Of a DNA stretch of 10,002 bases, positions 1 to 6,166 are shown one piece after another. The stretch is taken from contig CANQZS010000048.1 in the NCBI GenBank assembly GCA_947628385.1, positions 1-10,002 of the forward strand, given 5' to 3'. Every line of letters begins with the position of its first letter. Within the stretch, counting starts at the first letter, position 1. The notes beneath the pieces are model-generated. The model was not told where the DNA came from. It searched no databases and was given only the letters and a program-made list of their open reading frames with translations. The translations under genes were made by a program, and so were the position numbers. Source of the stretch: an uncultured Clostridia bacterium. Lineage in GTDB: Bacteria; Bacillota; Clostridia; Oscillospirales; Ruminococcaceae.

Positions 1-1
1 C

Positions 2-442
2 GACTATAAGGGCGCCGGAAAGGTCTATCTGCGGGTAAGCTATCTTCCCGCAGACAGCGACGAAGTCTCCTATTACGACCAAGCCCAGCGTACCAAGCTC
101 GTAGCTGAATTTCAGTCCGGAGACTCGATCATAATTATAGGCGATCGTTCCGTCTGCGAAGCTATGGGAATAACCGAGGGCGTTCTTGCGGATATGCGGG
201 AAATTTATCCCGATGACGAAAACGCCTCCGAACTCGGATATATGCTGAGCGGTACAAATTTCGGCAAAGACATAGGCTATGAGGGTCTGTCCGACGAGCT
301 TTTCATATCGTTCAGGATCCCTAAAAGCGGTTTTGGCGTAAACGAAAAGGAATTCACACAAAATTACGAAAACGCCCTTGAGATCTGGGACAACTATCTC
401 AAAGGAAATGAAATAAACCGGCAGGAAATTCCGGAAAAATGA
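2..442 (+). CDS. 3' end of an unrecognised protein gene (partial, 146 residues visible)
   Basis: The frame is open from the left edge to the TGA at 440-442, so this is the C-terminal part of a longer protein whose start lies outside the window. The visible part begins DYKGAGKVYLRVSYLP, continues into a hydrophobic strand with four isoleucines followed by GDRSVCEAMG, and is then acidic. It has no membrane segment and no metal or catalytic motif that I recognise. An ATG at 164 is internal and has no ribosome binding site, so it is not taken as the start. The next gene starts 20 bp downstream on the same strand, so the two are probably co-transcribed. The alternation of beta-strand-like and acidic segments would fit an extracytoplasmic domain, but that is a guess. 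I do not recognise the family. Confidence 0.75.
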   Translation, partial: DYKGAGKVYLRVSYLPADSDEVSYYDQAQRTKLVAEFQSGDSIIIIGDRSVCEAMGITEGVLADMREIYPDDENASELGYMLSGTNFGKDIGYEGLSDELFISFRIPKSGFGVNEKEFTQNYENALEIWDNYLKGNEINRQEIPEK

Positions 443-462
443 CCGGTGGAGGGGGAAGACAA

Positions 463-1227
463 ATGGCAAGATTCAGTCTGAAGATAGACGTAGAGCCCAA
501 CGACATACCCAAGCTTGACGACGCGCACAAGCGCGACTGCGCGGACGCCATAAACAGAGCCATAGACAAGTCTCTGAAATATACTATGATCTTTTCCATT
601 GCCGTAGCGGCATATTATGCAGCATATTCATTTTTCGGGTTTTCCTATTTGCTGCGAATGAACAAGATACTTGAACCGATACTTTTTCTTGTGCCGCTGT
701 TTGCGATACTGATATTCATTCTTGAATTTATTGCGGGAATGATGAAAAAGCCTGCAATATTGCTGGAAATAATTCTTAATTCGGCTCTTGCGGTAGTTTC
801 CGTGACTCAGTACCAGACAATGATGATCTTTCCCTTTGCGGTATACGGAGCTATCCTGCATATAAATCTTTTAGGAATGATCCCGCATTACGATGTTATT
901 TCAAAGCTTCAGGGCTTTCCGGAATTCACCTCGCTTCCCATAGGCGATCCGATCAAAAAGCGCGATGAAGTCTCCGCTCCGGAGGAAGCTCCTGCCGAGG
1001 CGGTCAAGGACTCTGTTCCTGAGGAAAAGCCGGAGGAATCTCCCGCCGAGGCGGTCAAGGACGCTGCTCCGGAGGAAAAGCCGGAGGAATCTCCCGCCGA
1101 GGAGGTCAAGGACACCGCTCCGGAGGAAAAACCGGAAAAAGCTCCTGCGGAAGCCGCAAAAAGCAGCGGCACGAGCCGTAACGGAAATTCCTCAAAAAAG
1201 AAAAGGAAAAAGAAAAATCGCTCCTGA
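463..1227 (+). CDS. Four-helix membrane protein with a repetitive Pro/Glu/Ala-rich, lysine-ended tail
   Basis: A 254-residue protein of unknown function. The start at 463 is chosen because GGAGGGGGAAG (447-457) lies just upstream; an in-frame ATG at 439 overlaps the previous stop but leaves that ribosome binding site inside the coding region. Residues 1-40 are soluble and charged. Hydrophobic stretches at about 41-64, 70-94, 98-115 and 118-138 suggest four membrane helices. From about 165 the protein is low-complexity, with three 17-residue repeats (178-194, 195-211, 212-228) of the type AEAVKDAAPEEKPEESP and a fourth degenerate start at 229. It ends in a strongly basic tail (KKKRKKKNRS). The acidic repeat followed by a basic end suggests a disordered cytoplasmic tail that could bind a partner or the membrane surface (inference). 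The gene probably forms an operon with the partial gene upstream and ends at a strong terminator. Confidence 0.8.
   Translation: MARFSLKIDVEPNDIPKLDDAHKRDCADAINRAIDKSLKYTMIFSIAVAAYYAAYSFFGFSYLLRMNKILEPILFLVPLFAILIFILEFIAGMMKKPAILLEIILNSALAVVSVTQYQTMMIFPFAVYGAILHINLLGMIPHYDVISKLQGFPEFTSLPIGDPIKKRDEVSAPEEAPAEAVKDSVPEEKPEESPAEAVKDAAPEEKPEESPAEEVKDTAPEEKPEKAPAEAAKSSGTSRNGNSSKKKRKKKNRS
994..1146 (+). repeat. Three tandem 51-bp coding repeats
   Basis: Units are 994-1044, 1045-1095 and 1096-1146, each encoding 17 residues (AEAVKDSVPEEKPEESP, AEAVKDAAPEEKPEESP, AEEVKDTAPEEKPEKAP). A degenerate fourth unit begins at 1147. The units are nearly identical at DNA level, including synonymous positions, which points to recent slippage or unequal exchange. 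Because the unit length is a multiple of three, the other frames are also open and repetitive here, which produces misleading open frames on both strands. Confidence 0.9.
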
Positions 1228-1245
1228 AAGATATTCCGGAGCGAT
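1205..1245 (-). terminator. Leftward intrinsic terminator of the rubredoxin-fprA unit, inside the convergent gene's 3' end
   Basis: Read on the - strand, an 8-bp perfect stem (ATCGCTCC / GGAGCGAT, + coordinates 1238-1245 and 1217-1224) with a 13-nt loop is followed at once by a T-rich run (TTTTTCTTTTTCC, complement of 1204-1216). It lies 45 bp past the stop of fprA. The T run is the complement of the lysine codons ending the opposite-strand membrane protein, and the stem spans that gene's stop codon. Confidence 0.75.
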
Positions 1246-1260
1246 CAAAAGGCTTTATCG

Positions 1261-1295
1261 GCGGAACGCGGCAGCGTTCCGCTTTGTTTTTATTT
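1261..1295 (+). terminator. Rightward intrinsic terminator after the membrane-protein gene
   Basis: A 9-bp perfect stem, GCGGAACGC (1261-1269) and GCGTTCCGC (1274-1282), closes a GGCA tetraloop and is followed by TTTGTTTTTATTT (1283-1295). The T run contains the stop codon of the convergent fprA gene (1290-1292). Confidence 0.9.
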
Positions 1296-2474
1296 AAGCG
1301 CTCCGGCAAACTGTTCCGCGAGCTTGTCTATCTCCGCAAGATCGGCTTCCGAGGGCTTCATAAGGAACCGGTACGGCTCATGTATCTTTTTCAGTCCAAG
1401 GACTTCACAGCGGGAACCAAGCGCAGCGCAGGCTTCGCCGCTCCAGCCGTAGGAACCGATAACGGCAAAAGGCTTTCCCTTGTTGGTTATGGCGTCGATA
1501 GAGGAAATAACGTCCCAGACAGGCTTTAAAGCGTCCCTGTTTATAGTGGGGGAGCCAAACACCAGTCCTGCTGCTCCGGAAACCGCTTCAGCGATCTCAT
1601 CTGCGCTGTGTCTTATGATATTCATGCATTTTACGGAGATCCCCTGCTCTTCAAGCTTTTTGGCATAGCGCTTTGCGGCGGCTTCCGTATAGCCGTATGC
1701 GGAAACATAAAGCACCGCAGCAGTTCCCTTGGGAGCTTCCGGAACTGCCCATTCGCCATATTTTGCCATAGCCTGCTTTATGCCGTTTTTCAGAACCGGA
1801 CCGTGCGAACAGCATACCATATCAAAATCGAGCGATCCAAGCTTAGCAAGACCGTCCTTGACGAATTTTGGGAACGGACCGAAAATCGCCTTGTAATAAT
1901 AAGCGAAAGCCTCCTCATATTCTGCGGGATATGTTATAGTATCGTCGGTAATAAGCGGCTCGCAGTAGTGCGCTCCGAGGAAATCGCAGGTAAAAACGGT
2001 TTTTCTTGCGGGGATATAGCTGAAAATGCTGTCCGGCCAATGAAGATTCGGCGCGGAAATGAATTCCACGGTCATTCCCTTGCCGAGGTCGAGAACGTCG
2101 CCGTTTTTAACGGTCATGCTTTTGAAATCGTTCCTGTTGGAAACATTGGCAATATTTTTTATAGCCGCCGCAGAGCCGACGATGACCACCTCCGGATTTG
2201 CCTGCATGATCCTTTCAACGGAACCGCTGTGATCGGGTTCGGTATGGTTGAAAATGATGTAATCTATTTCGGAGGGATCGCATATTTCGCGGATATTATC
2301 CATCATCACGTCTCCAAAGCGGTCGTGGACGGTTTCCACCAGAGCGGTCTTATCACCTCTTATAAGGTAGGAATTATAGGTCGTGCCGTAATCCGTTTTC
2401 ATGATTATATCAAATACTCTCAGGTTAGGATTGATCGCGCCGACGTAGTAAATATCATCTTTAAGCCTTATCAT
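1290..2474 (-). CDS. fprA: A-type flavodiiron protein (FprA family; O2/NO reductase)
   Basis: A cytoplasmic enzyme of 394 residues, the usual length for two-domain flavodiiron proteins, which reduce O2 to water and/or NO to N2O with electrons from rubredoxin. Residues 1 to about 245 are the metallo-beta-lactamase-like domain. All diiron ligands expected for the family are visible: H77, E79, D81 and H82 in the motif HTEPDHSG, H145 in NLHWPD, D164 in FTCDFLGAH, and H224 in CCSHGP. Residues from about 250 form the flavodoxin domain, with the FMN phosphate loop S258-T263 (SAYGYT), then GSPTINRDALKPVW and GSYGWSGEA. The start has a good ribosome binding site (AAAGGAAG, complement of 2481-2488). 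It follows the rubredoxin gene by 74 bp on the same strand and is probably transcribed with it. Sequence alone does not decide between O2 and NO as main substrate. In an anaerobe the likely role is scavenging of traces of oxygen. Confidence 0.95.
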   Translation of the reverse strand: MIRLKDDIYYVGAINPNLRVFDIIMKTDYGTTYNSYLIRGDKTALVETVHDRFGDVMMDNIREICDPSEIDYIIFNHTEPDHSGSVERIMQANPEVVIVGSAAAIKNIANVSNRNDFKSMTVKNGDVLDLGKGMTVEFISAPNLHWPDSIFSYIPARKTVFTCDFLGAHYCEPLITDDTITYPAEYEEAFAYYYKAIFGPFPKFVKDGLAKLGSLDFDMVCCSHGPVLKNGIKQAMAKYGEWAVPEAPKGTAAVLYVSAYGYTEAAAKRYAKKLEEQGISVKCMNIIRHSADEIAEAVSGAAGLVFGSPTINRDALKPVWDVISSIDAITNKGKPFAVIGSYGWSGEACAALGSRCEVLGLKKIHEPYRFLMKPSEADLAEIDKLAEQFAGALK

Positions 2475-2490
2475 AGAAACTTCCTTTCAC

Positions 2491-2535
2491 AAAAAAGATC
2501 GCGGCGGCGGAACGGTGGTACCGCACAGCCGCCGC
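2491..2535 (-). terminator. Terminator-like hairpin between rubredoxin and fprA
   Basis: On the - strand an 8-bp GC-only stem (GCGGCGGC / GCCGCCGC; + arms 2528-2535 and 2501-2508) encloses a smaller possible hairpin (CGGT..ACCG) and is followed after GATC by six T (complement of 2491-2496). It lies past the rubredoxin stop and before the fprA ribosome binding site. No separate promoter for fprA is evident, so partial termination or an RNA-stabilising hairpin that makes rubredoxin more abundant than FprA is likely (inference). Confidence 0.6.
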
Positions 2536-2548
2536 ACAGATCCGTAAA

Positions 2549-2707
2549 TTACGAGATCTTGGTAAATTCGCTTTTGCTGAGACCGCAAACGGGGCAAACC
2601 CAATCGTCGGGAATATCCTCCCATTTAGTTCCGGGAGCGATACCGCCGTCGGGATCGCCTACAGCCTCGTCATAGACATAGGAACAAGGGCACTCGTACT
2701 TATCCAT
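2549..2707 (-). CDS. Rubredoxin with a shortened first metal-binding loop
   Basis: A 52-residue one-iron electron carrier that normally passes electrons to flavodiiron proteins and similar oxygen-defence enzymes; its neighbour downstream is exactly such an enzyme. The C-terminal loop is canonical (CPVCGLSKSEF, C39 and C42), and the middle GDPDGGIAPGTKWEDIPDDW is the standard rubredoxin core. The N-terminal loop reads YECPCSYVYD, that is C6-P-C8-S, where most rubredoxins have C-x-x-C-G. One residue is missing and glycine is replaced by serine. All four cysteines are present. The start at 2707 is chosen because AGGAGAG (complement of 2714-2720) lies 6 nt upstream. An in-frame ATG at 2749 would lie too near the promoter and lacks a ribosome binding site. 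Confidence 0.93.
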   Translation of the reverse strand: MDKYECPCSYVYDEAVGDPDGGIAPGTKWEDIPDDWVCPVCGLSKSEFTKIS

Positions 2708-2752
2708 AGTAAACTCTCCTTTTATTTTAAATATACCATGATGATACATTTA

Positions 2753-2780
2753 ATTATACCATACAGAAAAAATTTGTCAA
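2753..2780 (-). promoter_or_regulatory. Strong sigma-A-type promoter for rubredoxin-fprA
   Basis: On the - strand TTGACA (complement of 2775-2780), a 16-nt spacer and TATAAT (complement of 2753-2758) are both perfect consensus hexamers. They lie about 45 bp upstream of the rubredoxin start. I saw no clear PerR, Rex or Fur-like operator around it, so constitutive high expression is plausible. Confidence 0.85.
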
Positions 2781-2886
2781 CGGTTTTTATAAAAATATTC
2801 CTTTACGCGTCTGTTATCATCGGGAGATCCGTACCAATAATATTTGCTTTTTTGCTCCGGATATTTACGGGAGGAGGAAATTTTAT

Positions 2887-2916
2887 AAAAATGCCCCTGA
2901 CATTAAAGACAGGGGC
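2887..2916 (-). terminator. Intrinsic terminator after the triplicated lipoprotein gene
   Basis: On the - strand GCCCCTG (complement of 2910-2916) pairs with CAGGGGC (complement of 2893-2899) around a 10-nt loop, followed by ATTTTTAT (T run complement of 2887-2891). It lies about 60 bp after the stop of the upstream - strand gene. On the + strand no T run follows the hairpin. A small palindrome (ATTAAC/GTTAAT, 2928-2945) sits between the stop and this terminator. Confidence 0.8.
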
Positions 2917-2978
2917 GGGATAAGGATATTAACAGCTACGTTAATTTGTACTTTTTGACCGATTTATGGAAAAATTCG

Positions 2979-4346
2979 TCAGTATGTTACTTTAATGGCA
3001 GCTTTATCTATATCATTATAGTCGCTGTCTCTGATCTGCAAAGTAATTTCAAAATCTTCGATCTCATCGGCAGATGTGATGTTAATATCATCAAGGTACA
3101 TATCATACAAATGCATTGATACTATTGCAGCTTTTCCTGCGGGAATATTTTCACCGTAAAATGATATATTGAACATAAATCCATTTATTGATGATGAATT
3201 ACCTGCCTCTCTTATGGAAATATCTTTATTGCTGTTATTTTCAACAAGCCATAAAATATACATATCATTACTGTATTTGGACTCACTTTCCGTTATTCCC
3301 TTAGAAATTATCCGGATATTGTTTTTATTATAAATTTCATCTCCGGACGAGTCATATGAATATTTCTTTGAAATCGGTATTGTAATTTGTTGAGCGTCTG
3401 CAATAGTATTATAATCGGTGTCAAGCAGCTCTACCTTTAATTCAATATTTCCGATTTTATCAATTCCGTAACGTTCTAAATTTTCATCGGCAATATCAGT
3501 AAGGTTTAGCATTGAAACGTATTTTTTATTCGGACTGATACTATCGGTAGACCAATTGCCGCTTTGTACCATTAGCCCATTTATAAAGAAATCCTGTACA
3601 CGGAAATTTACAATGTTATTTCCGTTATTTTCTGCTTCAAGGAAAAGGTACTTTTCATTATCCTTTGTGATAACTGTTTCAGATATAATGTTGACATTTG
3701 AATGCTGATAAATTGTTTCATCTGAAAAATAATCTACAGTGTATGCTAATCCGTTTTGTGAAGATCTGCTTTTTATAGTTTCTTGATATGGATCGCTCCC
3801 GAAATCATATGTATCATATGCCGATGTTTTTATAAGCAATGGTTCGGTATATACAGAATTATATTCATCATCTTCTATCTCAATGCTCAACTCGATACTT
3901 GCTATCTCATCTATTCCATAAATAGATAAATTATCCAGACTAAAATCTATGCTGTCTATAGCTTTTTTCCCGGCGGCAACATCACAATTAAGGTATCCGT
4001 CAGCTACCATATATCCATTTATAGAATTACAGCTGTTCCCCATTGTTCCGGATAAGAATTTTAAATTTTTATCTGTATTGTTTTCAATTGTCAGGTTAAG
4101 TTCTACGCTTGACGTATAGAATTCGATTGATGTTGATGTGATTTTTATATTATTTTTATCATATATAACATTCTCGTCTATGGTTGAATCCTTATTTATT
4201 TCATCGACCTTTTTTTCAACATACTCCTCTACTTTTGAACTGTCTGTTGGACTTTCCTTGCTGTTTTCGCACCCAACAAATGTCACCGCCATTGCCGCCG
4301 CTGCCGTCAGAGCTGCAATTTTTTTAAACAACCATGTTTTTCTCAT
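2979..4346 (-). CDS. Predicted lipoprotein with three related ~115-residue domains
   Basis: A 455-residue protein of unknown function. The N-terminus is a signal peptide (MRKTWLFKK, then a hydrophobic alanine-rich core) ending in FVGC, so C26 is the likely lipid-modified cysteine and the protein should sit on the outer face of the membrane. A charged linker (27-60) follows. Three homologous domains can be aligned by eye: about 61-175, 212-326 and 338-455. Each opens with IY-x3-N(I/V), has a central INGxM motif (109-113, 255-259 and once in domain 3), and the first two end with YGID-x-I-x-x-IELx-x-E-x-x-D-x-(E/D)-YN; domain 3 keeps the D-x-DYN part. Alternating hydrophobic residues suggest beta-sandwich folds. 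The gene is visibly AT-richer than its neighbours (20 G+C in 3001-3060, against 34 in 7021-7080), which could mean transfer or relaxed selection. It has its own promoter and terminator, and is divergent from an XRE regulator. Adhesion, ligand binding or stress sensing are all possible. Confidence 0.85.
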   Translation of the reverse strand: MRKTWLFKKIAALTAAAAMAVTFVGCENSKESPTDSSKVEEYVEKKVDEINKDSTIDENVIYDKNNIKITSTSIEFYTSSVELNLTIENNTDKNLKFLSGTMGNSCNSINGYMVADGYLNCDVAAGKKAIDSIDFSLDNLSIYGIDEIASIELSIEIEDDEYNSVYTEPLLIKTSAYDTYDFGSDPYQETIKSRSSQNGLAYTVDYFSDETIYQHSNVNIISETVITKDNEKYLFLEAENNGNNIVNFRVQDFFINGLMVQSGNWSTDSISPNKKYVSMLNLTDIADENLERYGIDKIGNIELKVELLDTDYNTIADAQQITIPISKKYSYDSSGDEIYNKNNIRIISKGITESESKYSNDMYILWLVENNSNKDISIREAGNSSSINGFMFNISFYGENIPAGKAAIVSMHLYDMYLDDINITSADEIEDFEITLQIRDSDYNDIDKAAIKVTY

Positions 4347-4396
4347 AATAACCCACTCCTATAAAAATATTCCGGACATTATCTGCCAGTAAAACC

Positions 4397-4425
4397 ATTC
4401 TACCATAACAAAAATGTATTGTCAA
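4397..4425 (-). promoter_or_regulatory. Promoter of the triplicated lipoprotein gene
   Basis: On the - strand TTGACA (complement of 4420-4425), a 17-nt spacer and TAGAAT (complement of 4397-4402) form a near-perfect sigma-A promoter. The ribosome binding site AGGAG (complement of 4356-4360) precedes the ATG at 4346 by 9 nt. Confidence 0.85.
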
Positions 4426-4486
4426 GTATTTAAATCATTAAAGATTTATTAAATACTGTCATTTAAAAGCATGTGTTTTTAACGCG

Positions 4487-4504
4487 TAAAATATTATTAT
4501 TTTA
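4487..4504. promoter_or_regulatory. AT-only dyad in the divergent spacer (possible operator)
   Basis: TAAAATA-TTAT-TATTTTA is an exact 7+7 inverted repeat midway between the lipoprotein promoter and the XRE gene. The surrounding DNA is very AT-rich, so chance is a serious alternative. A second, looser pair (AAAAGCAT 4465-4472 and ATGCTTTT 4505-4512) flanks it but is not concentric. Confidence 0.3.
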
Positions 4505-4530
4505 ATGCTTTTTATATACAATAATACTAA

Positions 4531-4565
4531 TATTGCTTTATGATATAGAAGTCTTATCAGCAATA
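4531..4565. promoter_or_regulatory. Two nested dyads just upstream of the XRE gene's -10 box (possible autoregulatory operator)
   Basis: TATTGC (4531-4536) pairs with GCAATA (4560-4565), and inside it TGATA (4541-4545) pairs with TATCA (4555-4559). The nested dyad covers the place where a -35 box would lie and stops 3 bp before the -10. Small XRE repressors often bind such sites at their own promoter, so autoregulation is a reasonable inference. Confidence 0.4.
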
Positions 4566-4568
4566 GTG

Positions 4569-4574
4569 TATAAT
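4569..4574 (+). promoter_or_regulatory. Probable -10 box of the XRE regulator gene
   Basis: TATAAT is a perfect -10 hexamer, but no good -35 is found 16-18 bp upstream. A transcript from here would have a leader of only about 16 nt containing the AAAGGAGAGA ribosome binding site. The weak -35 fits a regulated or low-level promoter. Confidence 0.45.
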
Positions 4575-4596
4575 TTTTTAAAAGGAGAGATCGCCA

Positions 4597-4893
4597 ATGA
4601 TTCTTTTTGTAGCAGACCGCATAAAAAGCCTGCGCGAAAAAGCAGGAATGACCCAGACTCAGCTCGCAAGACGGTTAAAGGTCTCCCGCAGCGCTGTAAA
4701 TTCATGGGAAATGTCGCTTTCGACGCCGTCAAGCATTTATCTTGCGGAACTGTCGAAAATTTTCGGAGTCACCACAGACTATCTTCTGAGTCTTGACGAC
4801 GACGTTAAGGTGGATATTACCGACCTTGACGAGCAGGAGCAGGAGATCATAATCCGTCTTGTTGACCACTTCAAGACCTCAAAAAAGCGCTGA
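4597..4893 (+). CDS. Small XRE-family helix-turn-helix transcription regulator
   Basis: A 98-residue cytoplasmic DNA-binding protein. Residues about 7-62 are a Cro/CI-type HTH domain: the stretch IKSLREKAGMTQTQLARRL leads into KVSRSAVNSWEMSLSTPS and then LAELSKIFGVTTDYLL, which is the standard five-helix pattern. The remaining about 35 residues are acidic and then basic (DEQEQEIIIRLVDHF...KKR) and may be a short dimerisation helix. There is no ligand-binding or peptidase domain. The start is set by AAAGGAGAGA (4581-4590). The gene is divergent from the triplicated lipoprotein gene and is sealed by its own terminators, so it is monocistronic. Control of itself and perhaps of the lipoprotein gene is inferred from the position and the dyads between them. 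The effector signal is unknown. Confidence 0.92.
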   Translation: MILFVADRIKSLREKAGMTQTQLARRLKVSRSAVNSWEMSLSTPSSIYLAELSKIFGVTTDYLLSLDDDVKVDITDLDEQEQEIIIRLVDHFKTSKKR

Positions 4894-4916
4894 ACATCGG
4901 GCAGAGCTGTTCCCGC

Positions 4917-4950
4917 ACCGTTCCCCATTACGGAGGAACGGTTTTTCTTT
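4917..4950 (+). terminator. Intrinsic terminator after the XRE gene
   Basis: ACCGTTCC (4917-4924) and GGAACGGT (4935-4942) form a perfect 8-bp stem with a 10-nt loop, followed by TTTTTCTTT (4942-4950). It lies 24 bp past the stop codon. Confidence 0.85.
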
Positions 4951-5005
4951 CATAAAAGCCCGTGTTTTTGGCGCGGACGGAGATCCCCGCCGCAGTTCAT
5001 CTGAG

Positions 5006-5062
5006 CTTGTCCGCATAGCATCGGCATTTGCCTGCTATGTGGACAAGTTCTTATTTTTCTCT
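5006..5062 (+). terminator. Long second hairpin terminator before the manA promoter
   Basis: CTTGTCCGCATAGCA (5006-5020) pairs with TGCTATGTGGACAAG (5033-5047) over 15 positions, with one G-U pair and no gap. An inner GGC/GCC pair closes an ATTT loop. TTCTTATTTTTCTCT follows. It only makes sense as a terminator on the + strand, and stands between XRE and the manA promoter as a second stop or as the 3' end of an unannotated short transcript. Confidence 0.75.
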
Positions 5063-5090
5063 TGAAAATCATCGGAAACTGTGATATAAT
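5062..5090 (+). promoter_or_regulatory. Promoter of manA
   Basis: TTGAAA (5062-5067), a 17-nt spacer and TATAAT (5085-5090), with an extended -10 TG (5082-5083), form a near-consensus sigma-A promoter 37 bp upstream of the manA start. It begins directly at the T run of the preceding terminator. Confidence 0.85.
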
Positions 5091-5126
5091 ATCATCAGTT
5101 AAATTTTTTTCAGGGAGGAATGACCT

Positions 5127-6083
5127 ATGTACCCTATGAAGCTTACCCCCACATTCAAGGACTATCTTTGGGGCGGGGCCCGTCTCCGCGACGATTTTGG
5201 AAAACAGTGCGATTATGAAAAGATCGCCGAAAGCTGGGAGCTTTCCTGCCATAAGGACGGCGCTTCGGTTATCGCCAACGGAGAATATTCCGGAAAAACA
5301 CTGGCAGAATTCGTAAATGAAAACAAGTCCGCTCTCGGAACGAATTGCCGGAGATTTGAACAATTCCCTATACTTATAAAGCTTATCGACGCAAAGGATA
5401 ATCTTTCCGTTCAGGTACACCCTGACAACGAATACGCTCGGCGCGTTGAGGGTGAATACGGCAAGACCGAAATGTGGTACATAGTGGACTGCGATCCGGG
5501 CGCGGAGCTTCTCTACGGCTTCAAGAAAGAAGTTTCCAAAGAGGAATTTGCCGAAAGGATACGCAATAACACTCTGCTCGAGATAACACAGTCCGTTCCC
5601 GTTAAAAAGGGCGACGTTTTCTTTATTGAAGCGGGAACTCTCCACGCTATCGGCAAGGGCATACTCATTGCCGAGATACAGCAGAATTCCAACACCACAT
5701 ACAGGATCTACGATTACGGAAGAGTCGGCGCCGACGGCAAGCCAAGACAGCTCCACATAGACAAGGCTGTGGAGGTCACAAACCTCCGTCCCGCAAAGCC
5801 CTACCCCGTTACAGAACCGTTCACCGAGAACGGCGCGGAAAAACGTCTGCTTTCAAAATGCGAATATTTCACGGTCTATTCAGTGGAAGCGGATAAGGAG
5901 GCTTCCTTTGACGCGGACGGCACGTCGTTCCACAATATTCTTTTGCTTGAGGGAAACGCCGTCCTTAAATGCGGCGAAAATTCCCTTGAATTAAAAAAGG
6001 GAGACAGCGTTTTTGTTCCCGCAGGCTGCGGAAAATATTCCCTGTCGGGAGCTTTTAAGGGAGTTTTTACAAGGATAGATTAA
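5127..6083 (+). CDS. manA: Mannose-6-phosphate isomerase, class I (ManA)
   Basis: A zinc enzyme of 318 residues, matching the short Gram-positive ManA type. It interconverts mannose 6-phosphate and fructose 6-phosphate, linking mannose use and GDP-mannose supply to glycolysis. The cupin core is clear. The zinc ligands expected for the family are Q96 and H98 in SVQVHPDNEYA, E115 in GKTEMWY and H173 in EAGTLHAIG. The conserved stretch after it, with EIQQNSNTTYR and IYDYGR, carries the catalytic arginine (R193). The N-terminal FKDYLWGGARL is also typical. GGGAGGAA (5113-5120) lies 6 nt before the chosen ATG; a second ATG three codons on (5136) is possible. No terminator is seen downstream, so read-through into the glucokinase gene is likely. 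Confidence in family and reaction is high. Confidence 0.96.
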   Translation: MYPMKLTPTFKDYLWGGARLRDDFGKQCDYEKIAESWELSCHKDGASVIANGEYSGKTLAEFVNENKSALGTNCRRFEQFPILIKLIDAKDNLSVQVHPDNEYARRVEGEYGKTEMWYIVDCDPGAELLYGFKKEVSKEEFAERIRNNTLLEITQSVPVKKGDVFFIEAGTLHAIGKGILIAEIQQNSNTTYRIYDYGRVGADGKPRQLHIDKAVEVTNLRPAKPYPVTEPFTENGAEKRLLSKCEYFTVYSVEADKEASFDADGTSFHNILLLEGNAVLKCGENSLELKKGDSVFVPAGCGKYSLSGAFKGVFTRID

Positions 6084-6166
6084 GATCCCTTATATTCTTA
6101 TGATATTCTTTATATGCCAGACTATCGGCATATTAAAGATCGCCCTTGGCACAATACCTGTAAAAA

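Noticed and set aside
965..1297. Arginine-rich open frame overlapping the 51-bp repeats
   Set aside because: A frame-shifted shadow of the membrane-protein tail. A repeat unit divisible by three keeps all frames open; no start signal is present.
2512..2524. T-box-like string GGTGGTACCGC on the + strand
   Set aside because: It resembles the T-box antiterminator core, but no + strand gene follows and no specifier stem or T run is present. It is the inner part of the - strand hairpin between rubredoxin and fprA.
1608..2675. 355-codon open frame on the + strand
   Set aside because: It lies antisense to fprA, which has every diiron ligand. The frame shows no domain and ends within the rubredoxin gene.
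2738..2923. 61-codon hydrophobic open frame on the + strand
   Set aside because: It runs through the rubredoxin promoter and the lipoprotein terminator and has no ribosome binding site at its start.
2870..2923. GGAGGAGG followed by a 10-codon frame starting at 2891
   Set aside because: The frame coincides exactly with the - strand terminator hairpin; the purine run is probably incidental.
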